Below, piece by piece: positions 9,301-18,362 of a stretch of DNA of 64,000 nucleotides. The translations under genes and the position numbers were made by a program. Below the pieces are notes generated by a model. The model saw nothing but the letters and a program-made list of their open reading frames with translations. It did not search any database and was not told the DNA's origin. How positions within the stretch are numbered: position 1 is the stretch's first letter; each line of letters begins with the position of its first letter. The DNA comes from Gallaecimonas mangrovi (GTDB taxonomy: Bacteria; Pseudomonadota; Gammaproteobacteria; Enterobacterales; Gallaecimonadaceae): positions 2,301,501-2,365,500 of the forward strand of contig NZ_CP031416.1 of the NCBI RefSeq assembly GCF_003367375.1, in the 5' to 3' direction.

Positions 9301-9635
9301 AAAAACATCCTGTTTTGATTAAAACATCTATTGCATTCTTCGTTAGTGAAAAACACCGCGACTTGTCAGGGCGCTAAAATTCAGGTATCAAATTAATAAA
9401 CCGCTATTTTATTCACCAAGGAGAATCTTCAATTTACCACCCCCAAGCTGAACATACTTGGATACCAAGTCGTATTAACCCCGTTTGTTTCAAAGCTCGC
9501 AGTCAGATATTGACGCTATCGTTTTACCCCAGCACAGAATTTAAAAGCGATAAAATTCGCCGCTAACATCCAACGATATCCCCTATATTTGATAAGCCCA
9601 TTTTGCTTGTTACCGTATTTTTGGGAGCCTAGTAG
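9301..9635. other. Intergenic region between divergent genes, no gene seen
   Basis: 335 bp holding the promoters of the two flanking genes. AAGGAG at about 9418 is not followed by an ATG, GTG or TTG at a useful distance, so I do not call an ORF there. Confidence 0.5.
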
Positions 9636-11396
9636 ATGACACAACAACAACAGACATCCACCCCAGCAGCGAATAACGGCGCCAAAGGCCGCCGTAACCT
9701 TCGCCACATTCCCCCGGCAGCGCACCATGTTAGAGGTTGGCGTTACTTTGCGGGTCTTTTTGGCGGCGAGCACATCGCTGCTACCGAATTTGTGATTGGT
9801 GTGACTTTCGTCACCATGGGCGTCGGTACCAAAGAACTGCTGCTGGGCCTGTTGATTGGTAACTTATTGGCGGTGGCCAGTTGGGTGCTGGTGACCACGC
9901 CCATTGCCGTTGAAACTCGCCGCTCGCTGTTTAGCTACCTTGAACAGATTACCGGCCCCTATTTCAGTAAAATCTATAACAGCGCTATTTTGCTGTTCTA
10001 CGGCGCCCTGGCCGCCGCCATGATCACGGTGTCAGCCTATTCGGTGCGTTTTGCCTTGCACCTGCCAGTGCAATTAGCCCCCTACCCCACCTCATTCGCC
10101 TTTGTCCTGGTGACCTTGGTGCTTGCCGCTGTGGTGGTGATTGTTGCGGCCAGGGGGTTCGAGTCCATGGCCAACTTTGCAACGATTTGCTCGCCCTGGA
10201 TGCTAACCTGCTTTATCTGCGGCGCCGCTATTGCCCTGCCTACCCTTGCCCATCATGTGGGGGGTAGCACCGGTATTCACAGCTTTGCAGGCTTTATCGA
10301 TGTGGCCCACCAAACCATTTGGACCGGCACCACCCCCGAGGGTAAACCCGGGATCTCTACCTGGGAGGTTGCGGCCTTTGCCTGGGCCAACGGCGCCATG
10401 GTGCACCTGGGGCTGATTGATATGGCCACCTTCCGCTTTGCTCACCGTAAATGGTACGGCGTTTTCTCCGGTATCGGTATGTTCCTTGGCCACTACATTG
10501 GCTGGATCTGTGCCGGCCTAATGGGCGCCGGTGCCGCGGTATTAGTGGGTAAATCCTTAACCCATTTGGATTCTGCCGATGTAGCGTTTGCCACCTTGGG
10601 TTATGTAGGCCTTGGCGCGGTGATTTGCGCCGGTTGGACAACCGCTAACGCCTGTCTTTACCGCGCCGGTTTAGCGGGCAGCAAGTTAATGCCGTCAAAG
10701 TCTCGCGCCAAGGTAACGGCCATTGTTGGCGTTGTTATCTCCATCGCCGCTTGTTTTCCCTTTGTGGCGCAATCGGTGATGCCGCTAACGGTGTATGGCG
10801 CGATTTTATTGTGCCCGGTTGGCGCCATTACCATTGCCGAACATTACCTGCTGCCCAAGTTGGGGCTTACCCGTTACTGGTCTCGCTATCTTGGCCAGCG
10901 CTTAAACTACGCGGCCCTTCTGGCCTGGGCCTTGGCCCTGGTGTTTGCCGTGGTGGTGATGCTAACCGGCGCGTTGAGCTTTTATTTCATCTTTGTGCCG
11001 GAATATCTGTTGGCGCTGGTTATTTACCCGCTGCTGGCCAACTTTATGGGCGCTCGTGATTCCTGGCCGGCCGATGAAACCCGCCAGGCCCAGCGCGAAC
11101 AGCTACTGATTGATTTTGAGAAAAATCGCTTAGCAGAAGGCCTGGATGACGACAGCGACGAAGATCCATCGCAGCTGCATACCGCTCGTATAGCCAAGGT
11201 ATTACTGGTTGGCGCCGGTGGCGTGTTGGTGTTTATGGTGGTGCTGGCCTTTAGGCTGCTGGTAAGCGCGCCGGAGCCGTCATTGCTACCGACCATGCAG
11301 CAAGACTACTTTGTTAGCGCCATTGCCCTGACCTTTGCCTACTTTGTGCTGGCGATGGTGGCCATGCGCGTTACCGATGGCCCCTCTGACGATTAA
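9636..11396 (+). CDS. NCS1-type (purine-cytosine permease-like) membrane transporter
   Basis: 586 residues with about 12 hydrophobic segments from residue 50 to 460 and two more near 535 and 565. A charged loop DDDSDEDPSQ lies between them. The N-terminal GGEHIAATEFVIGVTFVTMGVGTKELLLGLLIGNLLAVASW resembles the first helices of NCS1 nucleobase/cation symporters. GGGAG stands upstream of ATG 9636. It is longer than classic CodB-like permeases because of the two extra C-terminal segments. The substrate is not determinable. Confidence 0.7.
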   Translation: MTQQQQTSTPAANNGAKGRRNLRHIPPAAHHVRGWRYFAGLFGGEHIAATEFVIGVTFVTMGVGTKELLLGLLIGNLLAVASWVLVTTPIAVETRRSLFSYLEQITGPYFSKIYNSAILLFYGALAAAMITVSAYSVRFALHLPVQLAPYPTSFAFVLVTLVLAAVVVIVAARGFESMANFATICSPWMLTCFICGAAIALPTLAHHVGGSTGIHSFAGFIDVAHQTIWTGTTPEGKPGISTWEVAAFAWANGAMVHLGLIDMATFRFAHRKWYGVFSGIGMFLGHYIGWICAGLMGAGAAVLVGKSLTHLDSADVAFATLGYVGLGAVICAGWTTANACLYRAGLAGSKLMPSKSRAKVTAIVGVVISIAACFPFVAQSVMPLTVYGAILLCPVGAITIAEHYLLPKLGLTRYWSRYLGQRLNYAALLAWALALVFAVVVMLTGALSFYFIFVPEYLLALVIYPLLANFMGARDSWPADETRQAQREQLLIDFEKNRLAEGLDDDSDEDPSQLHTARIAKVLLVGAGGVLVFMVVLAFRLLVSAPEPSLLPTMQQDYFVSAIALTFAYFVLAMVAMRVTDGPSDD

Positions 11397-11413
11397 TAGC
11401 GGTTTACAGGCAT

Positions 11414-11444
11414 AAAAAAAGCGCGGCCCAAGCCGCGCTTTTTC
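11414..11444. terminator. Bidirectional terminator between the permease and gnd
   Basis: A7, GCGCGGC / GCCGCGC stem with a CCAA loop, then TTTTT. It serves both converging genes. Confidence 0.85.
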
Positions 11445-11455
11445 TTTAATAAGGC

Positions 11456-12985
11456 TTATTTAACCTGCACTTGCGGGCGGCCGGGCTGGCTCCATTCGGT
11501 ATGGAATTTTTTGCCTTGGGGCTTATCGGTACGCTCATAGGTGTGGGCACCAAAATAATCGCGCTGGCCCTGCAGCAAATTCGCCGGCAGGGTTTCACTG
11601 CGGTACGAGTCGTAATAGTTAAGGGCCGATGAAAAACCACCGCAAGGAATGCCCATCAAGGTGGCATTGGCAATAGCGCGGCGCCAGTTACCTTGGTACT
11701 GGGCAATTTGCTCGGCAAAATACGGCGCCAGCAGCAGGTTGGCCAAGTCTTCGGTTTGTTCGTAAGCCTCGGTTATCGACTGCAAGAAAGACGCGCGAAT
11801 AATGCAGCCTGCCCGCCAAATCTTGGCAATACCGGCAAAGTCGAGCTTCCAGCCCTGCTCTTTTGACGCCATCGCCATCAGTTGGAAACCCTGGGCATAG
11901 GCACACATTTTTGAGCAATACAGGGCGTCGTGCAGCGCTTCAATGGCAGCGGCTTTTTCTTGCTCGCTGACCGCAGCTGGCGCCGGGCCTTTGAGTACCT
12001 TTGAGGCGGCAACCCGTTCGCTTTTCAGGCTGGAAATACTGCGGGCAAAAACCGCTTGGGTAATGGTTTGCGCCGGGCTGCCCACTTGCAGCGCGCCTAC
12101 CGCCGTCCAAAGGCCGGTGCCTTTTTGGCCGGCACGGTCGAGAATAACGTCCACCAGCGGCTGGCCGGTTTCGCCATCGTCCATGTCCAGCACTTCGGCA
12201 CTGATCTCCATCAGGTAGCTATTAAGTAGCCCCTGGTTCCACTGGCGGAAAATACCGGCAATGGCTTTTGGCGCCAACCCCAAGCCTTCGCGCATCACAT
12301 TGTAGGCTTCGCAAATAAGCTGCATGTCGGCATATTCAATTCCGTTATGCACCATTTTTACGTAGTGGCCAGCGCCCACAGGGCCAATGTAAGTAGCGCA
12401 GGGCTCACCTTCTTTCACCGGTTTACCGGGCGTAGAAGATTCAATGGGTTTGCCGGTTTTTGGGTCCACTTTGGCGGCAATGTCTTTTAGGACATTGGCA
12501 ATGCGGCTCCAAGCATAGGGGTCGCCAGACGGCATCAACGATGGCCCAAACCGCGCCCCCACTTCACCACCGGAAACAGCGGTAGAGAAGAAAATAAACT
12601 TGCCTTTATAAGTGGCTTCACGCTCTAAAGAGTCGGTCCACAGGCTATTACCGGTATCAACGATAATGTCGTCAGCACCAATACCGGCATTAATCAGGTG
12701 GCGGCAAACATGGTCAACCGGTTCACCGGCCGGTACCGACAGCATGATGATCCGTGGCTGCGCCAGCTTACTCAGTAATTCGGTGTACGATCGGCAGGCA
12801 ACAACACGGGGAGCCTGCTCGCCTCTTTCCTCATTGTCTTGTTCAATAATGGCATCAACCTTGGCTTGGTCGAGATCGAAACAAGCCACTTTATAACCGT
12901 TATCAGCCAGGTTCAGGGTCAGGTTTTTGCCCATAACACCCAAGCCGATAAAGCCGATGTCACACAATGAGTTATCTTTGACCAT
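11456..12985 (-). CDS. gnd: 6-phosphogluconate dehydrogenase, decarboxylating
   Basis: 509 residues. It has an N-terminal NADP-binding fold (IGFIGLGVMGKNLTLNLADNGY) and the substrate/catalytic block GAGHYVKMVHNGIEYADMQLI (Lys and Asn present). The C-terminal RDYFGAHTYERTDKPQGKKFH is the tail the family uses to close the partner subunit's site. It converts 6-phosphogluconate to ribulose-5-phosphate, CO2 and NADPH. Two features differ from E. coli Gnd (468 residues): it is about 40 longer, and the usual KGTGKWT reads KGTGLWT, replacing the Lys next to the phosphate site with Leu. It is a stand-alone gene. Confidence 0.92.
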   Translation of the reverse strand: MVKDNSLCDIGFIGLGVMGKNLTLNLADNGYKVACFDLDQAKVDAIIEQDNEERGEQAPRVVACRSYTELLSKLAQPRIIMLSVPAGEPVDHVCRHLINAGIGADDIIVDTGNSLWTDSLEREATYKGKFIFFSTAVSGGEVGARFGPSLMPSGDPYAWSRIANVLKDIAAKVDPKTGKPIESSTPGKPVKEGEPCATYIGPVGAGHYVKMVHNGIEYADMQLICEAYNVMREGLGLAPKAIAGIFRQWNQGLLNSYLMEISAEVLDMDDGETGQPLVDVILDRAGQKGTGLWTAVGALQVGSPAQTITQAVFARSISSLKSERVAASKVLKGPAPAAVSEQEKAAAIEALHDALYCSKMCAYAQGFQLMAMASKEQGWKLDFAGIAKIWRAGCIIRASFLQSITEAYEQTEDLANLLLAPYFAEQIAQYQGNWRRAIANATLMGIPCGGFSSALNYYDSYRSETLPANLLQGQRDYFGAHTYERTDKPQGKKFHTEWSQPGRPQVQVK

Positions 12986-13181
12986 TTAAAAAAATCCTAC
13001 TGTTTTCCAGGGACCACTTTTAGCTGGGGGCGGATTATACACATTCTGGCGCCTTTGTTTTTTAATTCGCGTCAAGCTTTCCCTGAGCGAAGCGAACGGT
13101 TGGTGTTGCCCCCTCAATGGTTTTAACCAGAGTGCCTTGGCCAAAAGGCGCTAGCGAGTAAAAATCCAATGTGGTTAAGCA

Positions 13182-13580
13182 TTACTCAGCCAAATAAGCG
13201 GCGAAATGGCGGTGAATAAAGTCGGCCAGTTGCGGGGTATGGGTAAGCGGCTTTATTGCACGCGCAATATCTTGCGGCGGGTGCTGCGCCCCTAAATTAT
13301 TGAGCACCGCTTGTTGGGTTACCACATCGCTACTTTTAAGGACGGTAAGGAAGGTTTTCGGGCACTGGATAAGCGCATTTGCATTCATTGCAGCAAGGTA
13401 TTCAAGCTGCGCCGCCTGGTACTCTTTTGACGCCGACAGCGAAAACAGCCGGCGAAAAATGGCTTTATCGTGGCATTGCTCTTGGCTTATCGCATTGCTC
13501 TTGGCTTGGTCGCCATCATTGGCAAAAACGGGGCTCACTGTTAGCGCTAACAGCAGCGCCGCATAACATGTTGGGCTCAT
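13182..13580 (-). CDS. Small exported protein of unknown function
   Basis: 132 residues with a signal peptide (MSPTCYAALLLALTVSPVFA) and a mature part of about 112 residues with two Cys (QEQCHDKAIFRR, ALIQCPKTF) that could pair in the periplasm. No family recognised. It is flanked by non-coding sequence on both sides. Confidence 0.6.
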   Translation of the reverse strand: MSPTCYAALLLALTVSPVFANDGDQAKSNAISQEQCHDKAIFRRLFSLSASKEYQAAQLEYLAAMNANALIQCPKTFLTVLKSSDVVTQQAVLNNLGAQHPPQDIARAIKPLTHTPQLADFIHRHFAAYLAE

Positions 13581-13968
13581 TTAATCGCCTTAAAAACAGC
13601 CATGGGGGTAAACGCTATCAGGCAATGCTGTGGGCAGTTTGCCTTGGTTATTAAAGCTGCTCGGGCCACTGCCGATACAGAAAACACGCTGAAAAATAAA
13701 CGCTTGCAAGGACGGCCGTTTCGCAAACGGCTTGGTGATATGGCTATATAACGACGGTGCGCGCCAGCAGCTTTAGTATCTTGGCAAGTTAGCCGGTGTT
13801 TGTGGCGCTATTCACTGCCAGCTCATCAGCTTAATGACACCATTGTTGATTGGGCTATTCTTAACGGCCTACGCAATTAAAAATCACTCACCTTTGGCTT
13901 TGCGCATTTTATCTGCCAAAAAGGTGCCCTTCTAGCCCCGTGCCAACACGCATTGGCCAATTAATGAA
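13581..13968. other. Intergenic region, no gene seen
   Basis: 388 bp between divergent genes. It contains a short inverted repeat (GCCGTTTCGCAAACGGC, about 13712-13728). No ORF with a ribosome site was found. Confidence 0.5.
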
Positions 13969-13977
13969 GTGATGACC

Positions 13978-15288
13978 ATGTTTAATAAAGCACTGCGAAA
14001 AGAACACGAGGCAGCACTGGCACAGTTATCAGAATTCAAGCAGGTGTTTGATAGTCTGAGCACGGAAATGCTGCACTGGGAGCTCGATGGCAAAGGGGTC
14101 ATAACCTCTATCAACTCGCTGGTAGAAAAAGAGCTTTCCCATGCCCCCACGCACTACATTGGTAAAAAATTTACCGACTGCGTGCCTAGCGATGTACGAA
14201 GCACCAACCATTACCGCGAACTGACCCAGGCCATTGGCCAGTTAAAGCACTGGGCCGGTGCCGTTGAATTGGCCTCGGGCAGCAGTGTGGCTTGGGTGCG
14301 GGTCATTTTACAGCCGGTAACCGACGCCAAAGGCCAATGCAAGAAAATTGATATTTTTGGCAGCAACCTCACCCGCACCATTGAAACCTCAAAACAAAAC
14401 GAAGACTTGTTAAATGCCCTGGATAGGTCGATGGCCAGCATCGAGTTCAAGCCAAGCGGGGAAATTTTAACAGCCAATAAATTGTTCTTGCAGGCAGTGG
14501 GTTATGACCTGAAAGAAATTAAAGGTAAGCACCACCGTATTTTTTGCGAAAAGGCCTACACCGACAGCTCCGACTACAAGCATTTTTGGCAAAAGCTTAA
14601 CGAAGGCCGCTTTTTTAGCGACCGCTATAAAAGGCTGGACAAATTTGGCCGCGCCGTTTGGTTAGAGGCCTCCTACAATCCGGTGTTCGACAAGCAGGGC
14701 AAGCTCTATAAAATCGTTAAGTTTGCCACCAACATTACCCAGCAAGTTGAACAAGAACACCAAGTTCAACAGGCCGCCAAGCTGGCATCGGCCATGTCTA
14801 TCGAAACCGGCAAGCATTCGCTTAAAAGTAAGCAACTCATGGACAACACGGTGCGGGCCCTGGAAAACTTGACCCGCCAGATGACCAAAGCCTCAGATGA
14901 AATTACCGGTCTTGAACAGCAAGCGTCATCGCTGAGCCAAATGGTGAGCACCATCAGTGCCATTGCCGACCAAACCAACTTGCTGGCCCTTAATGCCGCC
15001 ATTGAAGCGGCCAGAGCCGGCGAGCAAGGCCGCGGCTTTGCGGTGGTGGCCGATGAAGTACGGGAGCTTGCCTCCCGCACCTCCCGTTCGACTTCCGAGA
15101 TAATGAAAGTGTTCTCGGACAACGACCAGTCCACCAAAAAAGCGGTGCAAACCATCAGTGAAGGGTTGCCGATATTGACGGAGGTCAGTGAACACATTGA
15201 AGCCACAAAAGGCGCCATTGCCGACATTGAAGCAGGCTCGCGGCAGGTTATTGATGCGGTAGAGCAGCTTTCTAATATCGAGCTTTAA
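13978..15288 (+). CDS. Soluble PAS-domain methyl-accepting chemotaxis protein (BdlA/Aer-like)
   Basis: About 436 residues, no membrane segment. Two PAS domains (about 15-135 and 135-260; the second has [20 protein letters not shown] and a PAC end [27 protein letters not shown]) lead into a MCP signalling hairpin (about 290-435) with the conserved tip [20 protein letters not shown]. Starts at GTG 13969, ATG 13972 and ATG 13978 are all possible; 13978 has GAAG at a fair distance. It should feed CheA/CheW from the cytoplasm, sensing redox or a small ligand through PAS. Confidence 0.85.
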   Translation: MFNKALRKEHEAALAQLSEFKQVFDSLSTEMLHWELDGKGVITSINSLVEKELSHAPTHYIGKKFTDCVPSDVRSTNHYRELTQAIGQLKHWAGAVELASGSSVAWVRVILQPVTDAKGQCKKIDIFGSNLTRTIETSKQNEDLLNALDRSMASIEFKPSGEILTANKLFLQAVGYDLKEIKGKHHRIFCEKAYTDSSDYKHFWQKLNEGRFFSDRYKRLDKFGRAVWLEASYNPVFDKQGKLYKIVKFATNITQQVEQEHQVQQAAKLASAMSIETGKHSLKSKQLMDNTVRALENLTRQMTKASDEITGLEQQASSLSQMVSTISAIADQTNLLALNAAIEAARAGEQGRGFAVVADEVRELASRTSRSTSEIMKVFSDNDQSTKKAVQTISEGLPILTEVSEHIEATKGAIADIEAGSRQVIDAVEQLSNIEL

Positions 15289-15293
15289 TAGCA

Positions 15294-15328
15294 AAAGAGC
15301 CTAAGCCCTGGCGGGCTTAGGCTCTTTA
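15294..15328. terminator. Bidirectional terminator
   Basis: AAAGAGCCTAAGCCC / GGGCTTAGGCTCTTT stem of 15 bp around a TGGC loop, between the converging chemoreceptor and cupin genes. Confidence 0.85.
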
Positions 15329-15348
15329 AACCACTGTAAACCGGCGCC

Positions 15349-15828
15349 TTACAGCTCGCCGTCGTAGTAATCCAAATTCTCACCTGCCCTGACCATTTGC
15401 TCGAAATCGCGCTTACCGCGCTTACCCACCATGGTTTTTACTTTCTGCGAGTCCGGGTATTCACACACATCAACGGCTTCATGGGTGCTAAGGCTCAGGT
15501 ATTTTAAGTCCTGTTGACTGGTATTGATGATTTGATGCGCCACTTCCGGGCCACCGGGCGGGCAAGCAATGATGTCGTGCTTTTTTATGGGGTAGCTTTT
15601 ATCGCCAAAACGCAACGTACCCTCGCCTTCCAAAATCAGGAACATCTCTTCACTGGCGCGGTGGCTATGAAAGGGGCACACCCTTTTATTGGGCGCCAGT
15701 ATGGTGACGCTGTAACCAAGCTTCTGCGCACCGATGTGGCCACTAACGGCGGCGTAACGTTCACCAAAAGGCCCCTTGTCAGTGGTTTCATAATTGGTGA
15801 GTTCATCAAGATTAATAAAAGGCTTCAT
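15349..15828 (-). CDS. Cupin-domain protein
   Basis: 159 residues. Single cupin barrel with motif 1 (PFHSHRASEEMFLILEGEGTLRFG: His, His, Glu ligands) and motif 2 (PEVAHQIINTSQQDLKYLSLS). It probably binds a divalent metal; the reaction is unknown. The C-terminal tail (VGKRGKRDFEQMVRAGENLDYYDGEL) is common in proteobacterial small cupins of this length. The start is 20 bp downstream of the GNAT stop, so the two are likely co-transcribed. Confidence 0.75.
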   Translation of the reverse strand: MKPFINLDELTNYETTDKGPFGERYAAVSGHIGAQKLGYSVTILAPNKRVCPFHSHRASEEMFLILEGEGTLRFGDKSYPIKKHDIIACPPGGPEVAHQIINTSQQDLKYLSLSTHEAVDVCEYPDSQKVKTMVGKRGKRDFEQMVRAGENLDYYDGEL

Positions 15829-15847
15829 ACGTTTACCTTGGCTTGTT

Positions 15848-16285
15848 TTAAGGCTGGCACTGCATTACATATTCATGCTCATCGTCAGACAGCACCACAA
15901 AACCCAGCCGGGCATAAAGCGCTTTCGCAGGGTTATTTTTAAGCACGCTCAGCACTATCGCCGCACCTTTGCGGCGGGCCTCATCTTTTAGGGACATGAT
16001 CAGGCGGCTGGCAATTTGGCGGTTTTGCATGTCCGGATGCAGCTGAATTTGTATCAGCTGGTAGTGATTATCCGCCGCCTCAAAGCGCGCCTTAAAAAGC
16101 CCAACCGGCCTGTCGCCGACCATAACAATTTGGGCGCTGTCAAAGCCATAGCGAATACGGCGCAAATAAGCGTCTTTGCTGGTCGCCATGCCTAATTGCA
16201 GCAGGTAGGGCTTCATGGTGAGGTCGCGAAGCGCCAGTAAAAAAGTAAGGTCGGCATCGGTTGCCTTGCGCAGCCAATAGGGCAT
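15848..16285 (-). CDS. GNAT-family N-acetyltransferase
   Basis: 145 residues spanning one GNAT fold: MPYWLRKATDADLTFLLALRD at the N terminus, IQIQLHPDMQNRQIASRLIMSLKDEARRKG as the acetyl-CoA loop region, and NPAKALYARLGFVVLSDDEHEYVM as the C-terminal motif. The acceptor is unknown. It is next to a second, broken GNAT gene. Confidence 0.75.
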   Translation of the reverse strand: MPYWLRKATDADLTFLLALRDLTMKPYLLQLGMATSKDAYLRRIRYGFDSAQIVMVGDRPVGLFKARFEAADNHYQLIQIQLHPDMQNRQIASRLIMSLKDEARRKGAAIVLSVLKNNPAKALYARLGFVVLSDDEHEYVMQCQP

Positions 16286-16294
16286 ATCGGCTCC

Positions 16295-16729
16295 TTAACT
16301 ACCGAAAGTCATTTGCATTTCTATCAGTTGATGGCCACCCACCACTTCAACATCGCGCACATAGCGAAAACCAAAAGCCTGGTAATAGTCTTTAAGGTAT
16401 TGGTGCGCATGAAGCTCTACCGACACCGCCGCCAACTGCCGGGCGTGGGCCAATAGCGCCGCCATCATTTGTTTGGCAACCCCTTTTCCCCGCTAAGACG
16501 GTACAACCGCCACCCGGGCAATAACACCATGCCCGTTATCACCAATAACCAAGCGCGCCGTTGCCACCGCTTGATTGTGGTCGGTAACCAACACGTGATG
16601 CGCAATGGCGTCTAAACCATCACGGTCTAACGCTGGCGGTATCCCTTGCTCGTATACAAATACCTGCTGGCGAATACGCTGCGCCGCACCAACCAAGGCC
16701 TGGCTTTTGCCTATCTCAATATTCATCAC
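16295..16729 (-). pseudogene. GNAT acetyltransferase gene interrupted by one amber codon
   Basis: One continuous frame of 145 codons from ATG 16729 to TAA 16297-16295, broken only by TAG at 16495-16493. The part before reads MMNIEIGKSQALVGAAQRIR to VIARVAVVPS. The part after reads RGKGVAKQMMAALLAHARQL to LKDYYQAFGFRYVRDVEVVGG. RGKGVAKQMM is the acetyl-CoA binding loop, so the first fragment alone cannot work. In homologues the broken codon is usually an aromatic (VxPxYRGKG), so a single TAC/TAT-to-TAG change would explain it. Confidence 0.85.
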
Positions 16730-16731
16730 AA

Positions 16732-16795
16732 CGCCAATAAGTCCCTCGCGGCCGAGGCAGTTGCTCGGCCAACGGTGTCTCGTGTTATTTGGCTA
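16732..16795 (-). other. Possible terminal attC site (array edge)
   Basis: On the minus strand it begins AATAACACGAG right after the cupin stop and ends GGCGTTGTG before the GNAT gene. It contains a perfect GGCCGAG-N7-CTCGGCC hairpin. Outer arms pair poorly, so this is weaker than the attC sites at 19-21.6 kb. It would mark the left end of the cassette array. Confidence 0.4.
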
Positions 16796-17158
16796 AATCC
16801 ATTCTTGCTTGTCTGCCGCCACCGTTACTTCACTTTGAAGTTCGCCGGTATGAGCGGTCGATGAAGGTTCAACCATCATAAAATGGGTATCAGGCTCTGC
16901 TTTGGGGCAATGTTCAACACCTTTAGGAACCACGTACATTTCCCCGGCATTTAATACAATATTTCCACTTCTTAACTGCAAGGTCAGTTGACCTTTGAAC
17001 ACGATAAATAATTCATCTTCGTTAGCATGTGCATGCCAAACAAGTTCACCTGTACCTTTAGCAATCTTGACTAATTGACCATTTGATTCGGCTAGTATTT
17101 TTGGCGTCCATTGCTCTGAAAACAGCCCGAACTTTTCACTAATGTTAATTTTATTCAA
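16793..17158 (-). CDS. Cassette: small cupin protein
   Basis: 121 residues from a TTG start at 17158. GGGAGAAGG stands just upstream, and the protein then begins (M)NKINISEKFGLFSEQWTPKI, which is how this cupin family starts; the longer frame to 17188 reads through the cassette junction. Cupin motif 1 is VWHAHANEDELFIVFKG and motif 2 is EHCPKAEPDTHFMMVEP. It probably binds a metal; the function is unknown. A GTTATAC core site lies about 20 bp upstream, as expected at the start of an integron cassette. Confidence 0.75.
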   Translation of the reverse strand: MNKINISEKFGLFSEQWTPKILAESNGQLVKIAKGTGELVWHAHANEDELFIVFKGQLTLQLRSGNIVLNAGEMYVVPKGVEHCPKAEPDTHFMMVEPSSTAHTGELQSEVTVAADKQEWI

Positions 17159-17159
17159 T

Positions 17160-17500
17160 GCCTTCTCCCAAGCGTATAACGTTGCCAACCGAGGCCAGAG
17201 TGCAGCGAAATGGTACTTCAGCCCCGCTTACAGATGCTGGTGTGGTCATGATGTTTATCCAATACAGCGAACACGCAGTTATTGTTAAACGGCCAGCTGT
17301 TACTGTATCGGCGATACGCAATCGAAGCTACTGCGCAGCCGCGCCTTATTGTGAACATACGGGATGAAATGGCCAGCTGTTGGCGAAGTGACGCCACCAA
17401 GCAGCAGTGAGTGCCGTGTATCAGTTTGGCCTTTAACGTCTTAAGGAAGGGTTCTATTTCGCTATTGCCTGTACCAAGGCCCCCACCGACGACCCGCAGT
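17160..17500. other. Cassette debris without a convincing gene
   Basis: Contains GTTATAC-type and GTTTAAC-type core sites on the minus strand (about 17173 and 17285) and two copies of GGCCAGCTGTT (about 17291 and 17370). A 96-codon minus frame here runs out of a transposable-element remnant and has no ribosome site, so I do not call it. It may be one or two gene-less cassettes. Confidence 0.45.
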
Positions 17501-17658
17501 CGGCTCACTGATAGTCTCGCTCGCCTCTAAATTGCGTTTCTAATGGCAAATACGCTATCAGCGTAAAGCAAACACCCTAAAAGGCTGACGAATACACCAC
17601 TGTCGAAGCAATTCGAAAACTGGCTTTTGAGTTACTCAGAAAATGGGCGTCCCGTGTT
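17501..17658 (+). mobile_element. Remnant of the 3' end of a RAYT element
   Basis: Closely matches the non-coding stretch after the complete RAYT gene (63201-63350), sharing TGATAGTCTCGCTCGCC, CCCTAAAAGGCTGACGAATA, CACCACTGTCGA, GCAATTCGAAAAC and the end AGAAAATGGGCGTCCC. The few bases before it (CACCGACGAC) resemble the end of the RAYT coding region. The element end abuts GTGTTATT, which read on the minus strand (AATAACAC) is the start of a cassette attC. Confidence 0.75.
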
Positions 17659-17669
17659 ATTTTTATTTG

Positions 17670-17903
17670 CTACCTACCTTTATGTTGATTAAAACCATCT
17701 TTCACCCAATAAATTGCCTTCGGGACTAAAGGCGGGATTAAAAAAGCAATCGGGATACCAGCAATGAACGTTAACCAGTCTCCACTACGATGCATGCGAG
17801 AAAAGCCATCGGATGAAAACAATACAAGCAACACCCAGGATATGACAAACAAAATTGATAATACTGTCACGAGCCTTTTTACGCCTTCTGAGCGTTGATT
17901 CAT
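17670..17903 (-). CDS. Cassette: small two-TM membrane protein
   Basis: 77 residues with hydrophobic segments at about 12-30 (VTVLSILFVISWVLLVLF) and 43-60 (WLTFIAGIPIAFLIPPLV) and basic ends. The start ATG 17903 lies about 25 bp after a GTTATTT core site with an AAAGAAGAAA ribosome-site-like stretch. Unknown function. Both flanking attC sites are damaged by RAYT-type repeats. Confidence 0.65.
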   Translation of the reverse strand: MNQRSEGVKRLVTVLSILFVISWVLLVLFSSDGFSRMHRSGDWLTFIAGIPIAFLIPPLVPKAIYWVKDGFNQHKGR

Positions 17904-17945
17904 CTTGATTTTTCTTCTTTACAAATAACGCTATCATCTAGCAAA

Positions 17946-17993
17946 AAAAGGACATCCACTTCTACACTTTTTTAATACTCAGAAGATGGATGT
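17946..17993. repeat. Mini-element: two inverted RAYT-type ends
   Basis: GGACATCCACTTCT and AGAAGATGGATGTCC face each other across about 17 bp (ACACTTTTTTAATACTC). A near-identical copy lies at 19541-19581. Both arms match the ends of the longer repeats and of the RAYT element at 62-63.4 kb. Confidence 0.75.
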
Positions 17994-18296
17994 CCCTTTT
18001 ATTTTTCCTTCGTTTAAATGCCGGTTCGCGCACCGGCAGGCGCGTAACTTTCTTGCTTGGCCAAGAAAGTCACCAAAGAAAGCCACCCCGGCGTTACGCG
18101 GTGTCCGACCTTCTGGTCGTTTGCCGCTGACCGCTGCACACGCGTTCCAGACGCGTCTTCCGCTCTTTCGGCATCCTTGCCTCAAGCCAGCTCCCTCTTC
18201 CGTCAGTTCGGCGCTGCACTTAAAGGGGCCCCAACAGCGGCTGACTTCGTTAGGGTTTTGATTTTATTGAAATATATAAGTGGGTGTCCCGTGTTA
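17979..18296 (+). repeat. Long dispersed repeat, copy A (non-coding, RAYT-type ends)
   Basis: About 300 bp. It runs from AGAAGATGGATGTCC through ATGCCGGTT-CGCGCACCGGC, a long hairpin ACTTTCTTGCTTGGCCAAGAAAGT and a GC-rich body, to TTCGTTAGGGTTTTGATTTTAT and the end TAAGTGGGTGTCCC. It is homologous along its whole length to copy C (24117-24410, opposite orientation) and more distantly to copy B (23303-23550). Frames inside it are shadows, not genes. Confidence 0.8.
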
Positions 18297-18307
18297 TTGT
18301 GTTATTC

Positions 18308-18362
18308 AGGATTTAGGAAACAACGCCCTTTATGAATTAACAGAACGCCACAGCCGCTTGTT
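18308..18362 (-). other. Probable short attC site after the LysE cassette
   Basis: Minus strand: ACTAACAAGCG directly at the LysE stop codon, ending GGGCGTTGTTT about 50 bp on. The outer arms AACAA-CG / CGTTGTT pair. Shorter than its neighbours, so called with less confidence. Confidence 0.5.

Noticed and set aside
9432-9563. 44-codon frame after an AAGGAG site, starting with ATT
   Set aside because: ATT starts are extremely rare and nothing else supports translation; more likely a chance match.
17218-17508. 96-codon minus-strand frame near the cupin cassette
   Set aside because: It begins inside a RAYT remnant, has no ribosome site, and runs across attC-like core sites.
17979-18335. Several overlapping frames of 68-92 codons on both strands
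   Set aside because: They lie wholly in long repeat copy A; products such as AKKVTKESHPG are translations of the repeat hairpin and have no ribosome sites. The same applies to frames in 23312-23654 and 24145-24396.
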